The notes under the pieces are model-generated. The model was not told where the DNA came from. It saw only the letters and a list, made by a program, of their open reading frames with translations, and searched no databases. 52,320 bases of DNA from an uncultured Slackia sp. (GTDB lineage Bacteria > Actinomycetota > Coriobacteriia > Coriobacteriales > Eggerthellaceae), in NCBI GenBank assembly GCA_934661005.1, contig CAKUIK010000013.1:1-52320 (forward strand), in the 5' to 3' direction. Of this stretch, positions 1-8,019 are shown one piece after another. The position numbers and the translations under genes were made by a program. Numbering within the stretch: position 1 is the first letter of the stretch; each line of letters begins with the position of its first letter.

Positions 1-84
1 GCCGGACATCCTGGCGGTCTTCTCGACGTCGCCGGTGAGCCTCAGCATGCGGAGGGCTTCGTCCTTTGAGTCTTGGCCGTACAT
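1..84 (-). CDS. IS3-type transposase OrfA, N-terminal fragment (window edge)
   Basis: Reading leftward from an ATG at 84 gives 28 codons that run off the window, beginning MYGQDSKDEALRMLRLTGDV and continuing EKTARMSG. The charged start and the 'L-x-x-TGDV-x-KTARMSG' stretch resemble the helix-turn-helix start of IS3-family OrfA proteins, which bind the element ends. A GGAG ribosome binding site sits 6 bases upstream of the ATG. No other frame there has such a protein. The rest of the element lies outside the window, so intactness is unknown. Confidence 0.6.
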   Translation of the reverse strand, partial: MYGQDSKDEALRMLRLTGDVEKTARMSG

Positions 85-113
85 ACGGACTCCTGACCGG
101 ACCAAACGGTCCA
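1..113. mobile_element. End of an IS3-like insertion sequence
   Basis: The transposase start is preceded by the minus-strand sequence TGGACCGTTTGGTCCGG at about 97-113, which contains the dyad GGACC-GTTT-GGTCC. Its position about 15-30 bases before the transposase ATG suits a terminal inverted repeat. I infer that the element ends near 113. The other terminus and a target-site duplication cannot be seen. Confidence 0.45.
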
Positions 114-509
114 ACTATTCGTCCGCACCCCCCCCATACAGCATGGTCAAAAACGCGGCTATTCGCAATTACACCCAACCCCTAACCGCCCAACAACGAA
201 ACAGCGAAGCAGTTCATCGCGAGTTATGAGGAAGATGCTGACTTCGGGCTGCTTCCCAAATTGGATACAGTAACGTTTCCGCGAGCGCCAAAACGCCTCA
301 GGTCAGGGTATGCCTATCGCAACGGCAAAGCGACCAGCGCCATCGCATGAGCATTCACGCGAGCGCAGGACTTCCGTTCAAACCGAGTACTCACACGGAT
401 CCTAATCAATCTGAGCGGCCCGCACGCCTTCAAACAAGGCAAATCAAACAAACGAGAGGCTCGAAGGGTCAAACCCGTGGGAAAGACTGCAATCGCTCGC
501 AGCAGACCT
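114..509. other. Non-coding stretch between IS end and desulfurase remnant
   Basis: About 400 bases with no reading frame that looks like a real protein; the short plus-strand frames here have atypical residue composition and no ribosome binding sites. I see nothing definite in it. It may be DNA decaying after the IS insertion. Confidence 0.4.
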
Positions 510-596
510 TCAGCAGATCTTCGGAAAAACCTTCAGCGCGCCAACCGTGTAGGCGATTTCGTCTTCGGTGATTCGGACCAAGCGTCCCAGGCCCTA
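510..596 (-). pseudogene. Remnant of a second cysteine desulfurase C-terminus
   Basis: Read leftward, 596-510 gives GLGRLVRITEDEIAYTVGAL, then KVFPKIC and a stop. This matches the intact neighbour's tail (FSLSNETTEGDIAYTIRALK), and the DNA of the two tails is also clearly alike (539-575 against about 689-725). No start or body of a second gene is present, so this is a C-terminal relic. It may come from a tandem paralogue mostly removed by deletion, perhaps helped by the nearby insertion sequence. The homology is seen directly; the history is inference. Confidence 0.5.
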
Positions 597-627
597 CAAC
601 CTCAATTCGGCAAACCCAAAGCTCACG

Positions 628-1833
628 TTAGAAGCTCGAAAAATCGAGCAGCGCAAAAGGCTGCAACTGTTCACAACACGCCTTCAGCGCCCGAATCGTA
701 TAGGCAATGTCGCCTTCGGTGGTTTCATTGGAAAGCGAGAATCGCAAGGCACTCTGAGTGCGCTCAGACGGCAAACCCATAGCGACAAGCACATGCGATG
801 GCTCGCCTTCGTGGCTCGAACACGCGCTTCCGCCGGCCGCGCATACGCCTCGTTCATCGAGCAATTCGACGAGCGAGGCAGAATCGACGCCCGCAAATGA
901 CACATTCAACGTGCCCGGTACGCGCGGCGCTTCGCCATTTACGCACGTATCGGCGATTTCTTCCGCAATACCCCGCTCAAGCTCGTCGCGCAACGCCGCA
1001 ATGCGCGCAGCATCACTCGCCATGTTCTCGCACGCTTCCCGCGCCGCAGCCGCCATAGCGACAATGCCGGCGACGTTTTCAGTACCGCCGCGCATCGCGC
1101 CTTCCTGGTGGCCACCATCCATGAAAGGCTCCAGGGGGGCGCCTTCGCGCACGTACAGAAAGCCGACGCCTTTAGGCGCGTGGAACTTATGGCCCGAAAC
1201 GCTCAGGTAGTCCACGCCCAAATCGCCCACATTCACGGGAATATGAGCGAACGCCTGCACGGCATCGCAATGAAAACGAGCACCCACGCCATGCGCGACT
1301 TCGCTCAAGCGTGCGACGGGCTGAATCGTGCCTACTTCATTATTGGCGAGCATGACAGACGCCAAATCGGCCTGGCAGCCAAGTGCTTCAGCAAACGACG
1401 ACGCATCGACCATGCCACCATCGGCCACACTCGCATATGCGACATCGAAGCCTTCGCCCGCAAGCGCACGCGCGCTGTTCAATACGGCGGGGTGTTCGAA
1501 CGCTGAAGTCACAAAGCGGCCCTTGCGACCTTTCGCTTTCGCCTGCGCGCGCATGCTTCCCTTTATGGCCCAATTATCCGATTCAGTGCCGCATGACGTG
1601 AAATAGACTTCATGCGGCGCGGCGCCAATAAGCGACGCGATTTCCTCGCGAGCCTGCTCAACCGCAACACGGGCTTCGCGCGCCTCCGCATACAACGCAG
1701 AAGGATTGCCGAACGAGCCGCGCAAAAACGGCTCCATGGCTTCGAATGCCGCATTTGAAACGCGCGTGGTTGCAGCGTTGTCCAAATACACACGCCGCCC
1801 CTCGACCTGCATTTTTCCCGTCTGCGCGCTCAT
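628..1833 (-). CDS. nifS: Cysteine desulfurase, NifS/IscS type
   Basis: A PLP enzyme of 401 residues that takes sulfur from cysteine and passes it as persulfide to the scaffold for Fe-S cluster building in the cytoplasm. It shows YLDNAATTRV near the start (residues 16-25), the PLP lysine in SVSGHKFHAPKG (K216), and the mobile-loop cysteine in GGSACSSHEG (C338), so it looks active. The start at 1833 is chosen because AAGGAGG stands about 10 bases before it; an upstream in-frame ATG at 1926 would overlap the previous gene by 88 bases. It follows the scaffold gene by 5 bases, so the two are cotranscribed. iscS would be an equally fair name. Confidence 0.93.
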   Translation of the reverse strand: MSAQTGKMQVEGRRVYLDNAATTRVSNAAFEAMEPFLRGSFGNPSALYAEAREARVAVEQAREEIASLIGAAPHEVYFTSCGTESDNWAIKGSMRAQAKAKGRKGRFVTSAFEHPAVLNSARALAGEGFDVAYASVADGGMVDASSFAEALGCQADLASVMLANNEVGTIQPVARLSEVAHGVGARFHCDAVQAFAHIPVNVGDLGVDYLSVSGHKFHAPKGVGFLYVREGAPLEPFMDGGHQEGAMRGGTENVAGIVAMAAAAREACENMASDAARIAALRDELERGIAEEIADTCVNGEAPRVPGTLNVSFAGVDSASLVELLDERGVCAAGGSACSSHEGEPSHVLVAMGLPSERTQSALRFSLSNETTEGDIAYTIRALKACCEQLQPFALLDFSSF

Positions 1834-1838
1834 GACGC

Positions 1839-2453
1839 TTACGCCTCCTTCGCCGCGCGAAGGCGCGACGCGATTTCCAAATCGACCATGGAGTTTCGCA
1901 GCGAGCAGTTCTCGCACAGCACGCAATCGAGCGACGCATCGTCGCAGGCATGCGGTCGCGCGAGCATATCTTCAAACGTGGCACCCTGACGAACGAAGAA
2001 ATCGCCGCATACCCCGCGAACCGCGCACGCAGCATAGCGGGCCGTATACGACTTGTCGCGAGGAACGACGCCGCGCGCCTGGGCCAAAAGGTCGGCAGAA
2101 ACGGCAGCGACCTCTTCGATCGTCTTGCCCTCCATCCAATACACCGCCGCGCACGCGGAAGCGATCATGGCCAAGCAGCCATGCGCGCGATAGCCCGCCT
2201 GCTCAATAACGTGCGTTTCGGGATTCACACGCGCAAACAGCTGCACGGCAATGGTGCCATGCTTGGCCGAACCAGCCATGCCGACGGCATTCACGTTCTC
2301 GGGCACGCCGGTTTTCGACGTATCGGCCACAAGCGCCAGGGCCTCATCGGAATAGCCCTCAACGCCATTATCGTTGTCGGTTTGGAATACGTCCCTCGTG
2401 CGAATATAGGGCTTGCCAACAGGCGCTCCGCCAAGCATGTCTTCCGGTCTCAT
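1839..2453 (-). CDS. NifU/IscU-like Fe-S scaffold with extra C-terminal cysteine motif
   Basis: A 204-residue protein with the IscU/NifU N-terminal fold: a GYSDEAL start, the YRAHGCLAMIASA segment equivalent to the second scaffold cysteine, and KGKTIEE-like MEGKTIEEV. It should receive sulfur from the cysteine desulfurase encoded 5 bases downstream. Two oddities are visible. The first scaffold cysteine (family VGxPxCGD) is absent, the site reading VGMAGSAKHGTIA. The C-terminus adds a cysteine-rich patch, CDDASLDCVLCENC. The last conserved cysteine may be that of YAACAVRGVCGD. The start has a GAGGGGG ribosome site 4 bases ahead. A scaffold role is inferred; with altered ligands it may work differently. 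Confidence 0.8.
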   Translation of the reverse strand: MRPEDMLGGAPVGKPYIRTRDVFQTDNDNGVEGYSDEALALVADTSKTGVPENVNAVGMAGSAKHGTIAVQLFARVNPETHVIEQAGYRAHGCLAMIASACAAVYWMEGKTIEEVAAVSADLLAQARGVVPRDKSYTARYAACAVRGVCGDFFVRQGATFEDMLARPHACDDASLDCVLCENCSLRNSMVDLEIASRLRAAKEA

Positions 2454-2532
2454 TATTCCCCCTCTTCGACGCGCCGCACGCGCCGCTCATGTCTTATCTC
2501 CCACGCGCGTCGGCCGCGCGCAATAGCCAATT

Positions 2533-2552
2533 CGCGTTTTCTCGAAAACGCG
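2533..2552. terminator. Hairpin after the acidic protein gene
   Basis: CGCGTTTT (2533-2540), loop CTCG, AAAACGCG (2545-2552): a perfect 8-bp stem seven bases past the stop of the minus-strand gene at 2559. There is no clear T run after it on the minus strand, so a terminator role is tentative. Confidence 0.35.
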
Positions 2553-2558
2553 CTTGCC

Positions 2559-3620
2559 CTACACGCTCATATATCGCTCGACCGAATACCACTCCGCCAA
2601 AGCCTTAGCCTGGGCATCGGACAAATAGTCGGTCGAATAGAAATACCGCTCGCCGTTGCTCGCTTCGCACGTTTTGATATCGGGATACGCGCCCGACTCT
2701 TGCACGGCTTGCCAGGCTTGCTCGATTTGCTCCGCGCTCCAATGGTAGGGTTTGCTTGAAAGCGATGTCGCGAGCATAGGGCGTGGATACAGGCGCGACT
2801 CCTCGCGCGCGTTGTCGACAAGCGTCAGAGCGTCATCGCCCTCTTCCGCGAGAAACGCCCAATGCGCATAGGTATCAGTCATATGGTCGCTCGAATAGAG
2901 GTACGTCTGCTTCCCCTCGAGCACCTTGATGTCGTCGAGCTCCCACGCAGGAGCTTCGACCTCGAAGCCGGCAATGCCTTCGGCATCGTCGGCATCCAAT
3001 TCGGCCTCGGAACCCAAGGAAGCGTCTTCGGCGGGTGAATCGCTCGCTTCCCCGCCGAGAGCGGCGTCGACGCCTTCCGCACTTGGCGCGCCCTCACTCG
3101 CAGCGGCCGCTTGCGCCGCAGCCTCGACGGCCTTTTTCGCTTCGGCCGAAGCGGCCTGCGCAGCGATGATTTCATCAAACGCCAAATCGGAAAAATCAAC
3201 CGGAATCAAATGATCGGGAACGATTCCTGCCGCCGCCCACGTACCAGGCGTTGTAAGTTTGCCTTCGTTTGAGCGTTCACGAATCATAGCGAATGCGGCG
3301 GCGAGCGCATCGTGTTCGGCTTTCGCCTGGCGCTCTTCAGGAGAAAGCTCCTCCTCGGCGAGCGCTTCCTGCTCGGCTTCCTGCTCGGGGTCATAGAGCC
3401 CCGCTTCCTTCAAATTCTTCGCCCCCGTCGCAGCAAGCATGTGCGCCAAGAACTCTTCTTCAGGCGTACGATCGACAGGCGACGCGCCCTGAGCCTCGCC
3501 CGCATCGCCAAACCCGCCCTCGCCAGACTGCGGCCCTGCGCTCCCGCCAATCTCGTCGGCAGCATTCTGTGAGGCATCCTCGCTTTCTGGCACCTGAGCC
3601 GTCCCCTCTGTATCGCTCAT
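2559..3620 (-). CDS. Acidic Ala/Glu-rich protein of unknown function with two C-terminal repeats
   Basis: I do not recognise a family. The 353-residue protein starts at the ATG at 3620, which has an AGGGGGTC ribosome site (an in-frame ATG at 3806 lies upstream of it and would add 62 basic residues unlike the rest). The N-terminal 230 residues are acidic and low in complexity, rich in Ala, Glu and Asp, with no signal peptide or membrane segment. The C-terminal part holds two related stretches, TYLYSSDHMTDTYAHWAFLA and RYFYSTDYLSDAQAKALAEW, suggesting a duplicated roughly 60-residue module that may bind a partner. It is transcribed divergently from the LuxR-type regulator at 3827, a likely controller. 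The function is unknown. Confidence 0.75.
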   Translation of the reverse strand: MSDTEGTAQVPESEDASQNAADEIGGSAGPQSGEGGFGDAGEAQGASPVDRTPEEEFLAHMLAATGAKNLKEAGLYDPEQEAEQEALAEEELSPEERQAKAEHDALAAAFAMIRERSNEGKLTTPGTWAAAGIVPDHLIPVDFSDLAFDEIIAAQAASAEAKKAVEAAAQAAAASEGAPSAEGVDAALGGEASDSPAEDASLGSEAELDADDAEGIAGFEVEAPAWELDDIKVLEGKQTYLYSSDHMTDTYAHWAFLAEEGDDALTLVDNAREESRLYPRPMLATSLSSKPYHWSAEQIEQAWQAVQESGAYPDIKTCEASNGERYFYSTDYLSDAQAKALAEWYSVERYMSV

Positions 3621-3704
3621 GAGCGACCCCCTTACGTTCGTGCTTTCATTCCGTCGAAATGGAATACAACTCTCTGGAACCCATCTTGCCTGGATCCAAA
3701 ATGC

Positions 3705-3755
3705 CCCTATACCCTCTTTGAGGGCATTTATAGGGTACAAAAATCGGACTATAAT
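3705..3755 (+). promoter_or_regulatory. Promoter of the LuxR-type regulator with nested dyad
   Basis: TTTATA (3727-3732), 17 bases, then a perfect TATAAT (3750-3755), lies about 70 bases before the GTG start at 3827. A nested inverted repeat overlaps the -35: CCCTATA (3705-3711) with TATAGGG (3729-3735), and CCCTC (3712-3716) with GAGGG (3720-3724). It sits between two divergent genes, where an operator for autoregulation would be expected. The sequence is seen; the regulatory role is inferred. Confidence 0.6.
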
Positions 3756-3826
3756 TGGCCTGTTTGAAGCCCAAGGGCGCATAAGGGTGCGCCGCGCATG
3801 ATACAAAGGGGACAGAAGGGGGTATC

Positions 3827-5362
3827 GTGAATCAGGGCAAATCGGCGAACGATGCCAAGCAACATGAAGGAATTGCTGGCACAGAAATTACGAAGGAGCT
3901 GCTTACTACGCTTCTGCCGACTTCGATAGGGCTCATGCTCTCACGTACCGGCATGATTGTAGGCGCATACGGAAGTTACATGGGAACCGATGCAGGCATT
4001 TACACCGATGGCGCTTCGTTCATTTCGCTCGTTCCCCTTCTCATTATCATGGTCGTGCTCGGCCTTACCGATAAAATCATCCCAAAACGCGTCATTTACC
4101 GCACCACATACGCATGCATCGCACTTGAGGCGGCAGGAATCGTCGCAGTCGCGCTTATCGAAGCAAATGCGCCCGACGCCGCCCTAGCGCGCATGGCGGC
4201 GTCAACCGTCGTAACCGCGTCGGCGTGGATATGCATGTTCTATTGGCTTCGCCGTTGCCGTGGCGCCTCATGCACCACCGCCATTATCATCGTGCTTGGC
4301 GCCATGATTGCCAGCGAAACGATTCTGTATGTACTTTCGTTCATTCCGCGCATGGTCCATTGCCTCATATTCGCGGCGGCAACGCTCGCGCAATATGCCG
4401 CCATCGCGAGCGCAAGGCGCAAACCCCTGCCCTCGCAAATAGAAATCAAGTCAACCTCGCGCGGCTATTTCCATTTCGCCCAAAAGAACGCCGACAGCGT
4501 GCGCTTCTTGGCCATTATTGCCGCGGGCTCGTTCCTCATGTCCATCGCCATTGGCTTTTTAAAGGGCTTTCCCGACGGCGACCCCATCTCCTTCACACGA
4601 GCCACGCGACTGCTGTACGCCCTGCTTATCGACAGCGTATTCATCGGCCTGCTCCGGGGTACCATCAAGGGCAGGAAGAACACCATGACCATTGGCGCAT
4701 GGGTCATTATGCAGGGGTTGGGGTCAATCGCCCTTTTACTGTTCGCGCTCTTCCCCGACAGGCTCGACATTGGGGCCGTATTCGGCAACGCCATGAACGT
4801 CACCATGACCGGATTCATCCTCTATCTGATTATCGCGTTTTCGAGCTATGGCCACCGCGACACGTACTACTACGCAATCGCCGGATGGGGCGTATTCATT
4901 TTTCCGCGCTCGCTCGTGCGCGTGACGAGCATCGCGCTTTATGCACAATTCCCTTCCACCTCGCTGCCAACAGCGCTCTGCGGCGGATTGCTGCTCATTT
5001 CCGCACAATTCATTTTCCTGCAGTTCCTCATGCTCGAGAGAGACGAAACCGCCACAAGCAAAGAGGCCGCAGTGAGCGTGCAGAAACTGCTCGGCATTAA
5101 GGAGCAAGCCGCGCCCGCCACCGAAATGCGCAAGGCCATCGTGCGCGAGAGCGCGCAAAAGATGCAGAAGCAATTCCTGCTTTCCGACCGCGAAACCGAA
5201 GTGCTCACGCTCTATGCCATGGGCCTTACGCAAGCCAAGATCGCCGAAGAACTGTGCATCGCACCTGGCACGGCGCACACGCACGTGAAGCGCATCTACT
5301 CGAAAACCGACTTGCATTCCCGCCAGGCGCTTCTGGACTACATCGAGCAGTACACCGATTAG
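3827..5362 (+). CDS. Membrane-anchored LuxR-family transcriptional regulator
   Basis: 511 residues: about twelve hydrophobic segments (residues 25-420), then a linker and a C-terminal LuxR helix-turn-helix containing LLSDRETEVLTLYAMGLTQA and APGTAHTHVKRIY. The arrangement is the one common in Eggerthellaceae, where many such genes stand beside the catabolic or transport genes they control. The membrane part probably senses a small molecule, and the C-terminal domain binds DNA near the membrane. GTG is the start codon, preceded by GAAGGGGG. It diverges from the acidic protein gene at 3620 with a shared 206-base control region. The ligand is unknown. Confidence 0.85.
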   Translation: MNQGKSANDAKQHEGIAGTEITKELLTTLLPTSIGLMLSRTGMIVGAYGSYMGTDAGIYTDGASFISLVPLLIIMVVLGLTDKIIPKRVIYRTTYACIALEAAGIVAVALIEANAPDAALARMAASTVVTASAWICMFYWLRRCRGASCTTAIIIVLGAMIASETILYVLSFIPRMVHCLIFAAATLAQYAAIASARRKPLPSQIEIKSTSRGYFHFAQKNADSVRFLAIIAAGSFLMSIAIGFLKGFPDGDPISFTRATRLLYALLIDSVFIGLLRGTIKGRKNTMTIGAWVIMQGLGSIALLLFALFPDRLDIGAVFGNAMNVTMTGFILYLIIAFSSYGHRDTYYYAIAGWGVFIFPRSLVRVTSIALYAQFPSTSLPTALCGGLLLISAQFIFLQFLMLERDETATSKEAAVSVQKLLGIKEQAAPATEMRKAIVRESAQKMQKQFLLSDRETEVLTLYAMGLTQAKIAEELCIAPGTAHTHVKRIYSKTDLHSRQALLDYIEQYTD

Positions 5363-5503
5363 CGAGCACGCCGAAAAGCGCGCTCGGTGGCCAAACCGGG
5401 CATCATCGCAGCGATTTTTACTCGGTTAGCATCTCTGTTTCATTACTGAAATTTCACTATGATACCTGTCATAGCAACCACACGACAAGCGAAGGACGAC
5501 CCC

Positions 5504-7012
5504 ATGTTCTGCACGAAATGCGGCGCACAGCTGCAAGATGACGCGAAGTTCTGCACCTCATGCGGAACGCGCACAGTCAACGCAAACATGACCGCAATGA
5601 AAGCTTCCGCAGAAGCGGCCAAGCCAAACGAAGAGCCCTCAATGGCGCCATGCTTCAACGCGAACCTCGCGATTGACGCGCACACCTCCGAAACATCGTT
5701 GGACACGCCCGCGGCCACAAGCGCTGCACGCGCTCAAGACATGCCGACAAGCGATGCCCAAGGCAGCTCTGCAGCCAGCGAATCGCCAAGCCAGACGCTC
5801 AAGAACGCCGTCAAGCAAACGAACCAGCGCAGCCGCCGACGCGTACCCCTCGTGGTGCTTGTGGCCCTCGCCCTGGCACTTGCCGCTGGAACCGCATACG
5901 CTGCCTACCGCGTGTACGTCGACGTCATTGCGCCCTCGCAGCAGCCGGCACAAACCGAGCAGGCGACCCAAAACGGTGACGAGCAAAGCAGCCCCGCACA
6001 ACTCGAAGAGTCAAGCACAGACGCGCAAGCCCCCGAAGTCACCGAGGCGCCCGATAACATCCTGCAGGTCTCGCGCATTCTCGCCCTTGGCGACAAAGGC
6101 GAGCAGTTCATCACGTCGCACGGCGCCAGCAACAAAACGCCTGCCACCGAGACGCCCTGGAACTATGATGCGCCGACATATTCGACCTATGGCGACAGCG
6201 TGAACTGGAAAGACACCGCAAAGGACATGCCTTACATCAACAGCTCAAGCGACCCCTCAAGCGACTTCACTTCAGTTTCGGTCGAATACGGCAATGGCGC
6301 AATGTTCTTGATCCACGGTCTCGACAAGAAAGCGGGCGCCTATGAGCCGACTTCCACCACGCCCGACAGCATCGTCGTTTCCGGCGTGCCTCTTATTGGA
6401 CCAATCACGTCGAACAACATCGACGATTTTGCCCAGCAATGCGGCCTAAGCGCATCGTCCGGCTCGTTCGAACATGCGTCGGAAAGCACCGTCTACGAAC
6501 ATGGAGAAACGACGAACGCAGCGGACACGCTAACCTATTCGATGAACGCTTTCAGCGGATATCAAACCATCAATGGCGAAAAAATGATGTGGTATGTGAT
6601 TTACACGGGCTTCGACTACGGCGCATCCCAAGAAGGCTATTCGTCCCACACGGCGACCATCGGATGCGCGCCCATCGATCTGGCCGAGCAGTTCGTCTCG
6701 TTCGCCAGCCTCTACAGCGCTGAGAAATGGGAAAATGCCGACGACCTCACGAAAGCGGGCATGCTGTGCGCGAGCATCGTGCAGGAGCTCAATTCGGGCA
6801 ATGGCTCAATTTGCGTCAACATCCTGACCGGCGAATTCCGCATGTTCGTAACTGACACCACCGGCCAAGGGCTCGGCTACTATGACGACTGCACTGAAAG
6901 CTACGACGAGAGCGGACTGCTCGTGCTCACGGGCAAAAAGAGCGGCGAAGTGCTCGAAACCGGCATGACGAAAGCACAAGCCGACGAAATAAAACAGCAC
7001 AGCGGCTTCTAG
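5504..7012 (+). CDS. Zinc-ribbon, single-pass membrane protein with large outer domain
   Basis: 502 residues. The start MFCTKCGAQLQDDAKFCTSC is a zinc ribbon (C3, C6, C17, C20). A Ser/Thr/Ala-rich linker follows, then a basic RSRRR stop-transfer signal and one membrane helix (about 114-135, VPLVVLVALALALAAG). About 365 residues lie outside, first Gln/Glu/Thr-rich and then a globular part with many Tyr, Gly and Asp. A start at 5459 would add 15 residues; ATG 5504 is preferred because it begins the ribbon and has AAGGAC before it. Proteins of this design are widespread in Gram-positives but mostly uncharacterised. Function unknown. Confidence 0.75.
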   Translation: MFCTKCGAQLQDDAKFCTSCGTRTVNANMTAMKASAEAAKPNEEPSMAPCFNANLAIDAHTSETSLDTPAATSAARAQDMPTSDAQGSSAASESPSQTLKNAVKQTNQRSRRRVPLVVLVALALALAAGTAYAAYRVYVDVIAPSQQPAQTEQATQNGDEQSSPAQLEESSTDAQAPEVTEAPDNILQVSRILALGDKGEQFITSHGASNKTPATETPWNYDAPTYSTYGDSVNWKDTAKDMPYINSSSDPSSDFTSVSVEYGNGAMFLIHGLDKKAGAYEPTSTTPDSIVVSGVPLIGPITSNNIDDFAQQCGLSASSGSFEHASESTVYEHGETTNAADTLTYSMNAFSGYQTINGEKMMWYVIYTGFDYGASQEGYSSHTATIGCAPIDLAEQFVSFASLYSAEKWENADDLTKAGMLCASIVQELNSGNGSICVNILTGEFRMFVTDTTGQGLGYYDDCTESYDESGLLVLTGKKSGEVLETGMTKAQADEIKQHSGF

Positions 7013-7019
7013 GGAAAAC

Positions 7020-7045
7020 GCCGAGCCATCTTAGGATGGCTCGGC
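7020..7045. terminator. Bidirectional hairpin terminator
   Basis: GCCGAGCCATC (7020-7030), loop TTAG, GATGGCTCGGC (7035-7045) is a perfect 11-bp stem beginning 8 bases after the plus-strand stop. The T run (TTTT at 7019-7016 read leftward) is on the minus-strand side, so it could serve the minus-strand gene at 7234 as well as the zinc-ribbon gene. Confidence 0.6.
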
Positions 7046-7233
7046 ACCCACATGCGCACGCCCCTTCAAAAGAGGGCAAAGCCAAATCAATTCGAATTAC
7101 GCACACCCATTGCAACCCGAGACAAGCCGCCGATGGAATTCGACGGCTGCTATTCAACGCATTGTTTACGACGCGGGCGAGTTCCAATCGAGCATCAATC
7201 GGGCGCCTTCTCCAAAGGACGAACCGCTCCGTC

Positions 7234-7941
7234 CTACATCAAACCCGGAATCGCGCAAAATGCGATAGGCAAAAATGCCGCGGGCAAGAAGTTCGCGACC
7301 TTGATATCGGTAATTTTCAGCATGTTCAAGCCAATGGCAAGCAAAAGCAAGCTGCCCGCGCACACCATCTCGGCAATAACCGCGTCGGTGAGAAGCGGGG
7401 CAACCGCGCTGGCGGCCAAGCTCAGCACGGCCTCATACGCAAACACGCACACGCCCGAAAACGGCACGCCAATTCCGAGCGTCGTAGCCATAACCATGAC
7501 CACGACCAGGTCGATGAGCGCCTTGGCGTACAGCGTGGAATGATCGAGCTGCAGGCCGCTTTGCAGCGAACCAAGAATCGCCATAGCGCCAATGCAGATG
7601 AACAACGTGGCCGCGACGAAGCCATCGGAAAAATTGCCGAGCGCGGTCGATCCCTTGAATGCGGCATCGAGCTTGCGCTGAATCCAATCGCCGAAACGGT
7701 GAATGGCCGCATCGATATCGACCCAATAGCCCAAAGCGCCGCCAATCACCATGGACAGCACAGTGATGGTGACACTTTGGCCCTTCACCATGCCCTGCAC
7801 GCCCACGAGCATCACGCACAGGCCCAAACCCTGCATAAGGAAGTCGCCCAGTTTCTGCGACACGCGGCGCTTGAACACCAATCCCAATACGCCGCCAATG
7901 ACGGTAGCAATGCCATTCACCAACGCGCCCAGAATAACCAC
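7234..7941 (-). CDS. DUF554 family membrane protein
   Basis: 235 residues, nearly all hydrophobic, with about seven membrane segments. The start VILGALVNGIATVIGGVLGL and the later MQGLGLCVMLVGVQGM and VIGGALGYWVDID match the DUF554 (YdfK/YqgA) family. No member has a firmly established transport substrate that I know of. The start is GTG at 7941, with AAGGG about 9 bases upstream. It lies 78 bases after the MFS gene on the same strand and may be read through from it. Confidence 0.85.
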   Translation of the reverse strand: MVILGALVNGIATVIGGVLGLVFKRRVSQKLGDFLMQGLGLCVMLVGVQGMVKGQSVTITVLSMVIGGALGYWVDIDAAIHRFGDWIQRKLDAAFKGSTALGNFSDGFVAATLFICIGAMAILGSLQSGLQLDHSTLYAKALIDLVVVMVMATTLGIGVPFSGVCVFAYEAVLSLAASAVAPLLTDAVIAEMVCAGSLLLLAIGLNMLKITDIKVANFLPAAFLPIAFCAIPGLM

Positions 7942-8019
7942 GACACGACCCTTTCACACAACGATGCGGCCGCCCGCGAAGGCGCGCCGCATCGATACAT
8001 ACGCTGGAACGATTTTCAC

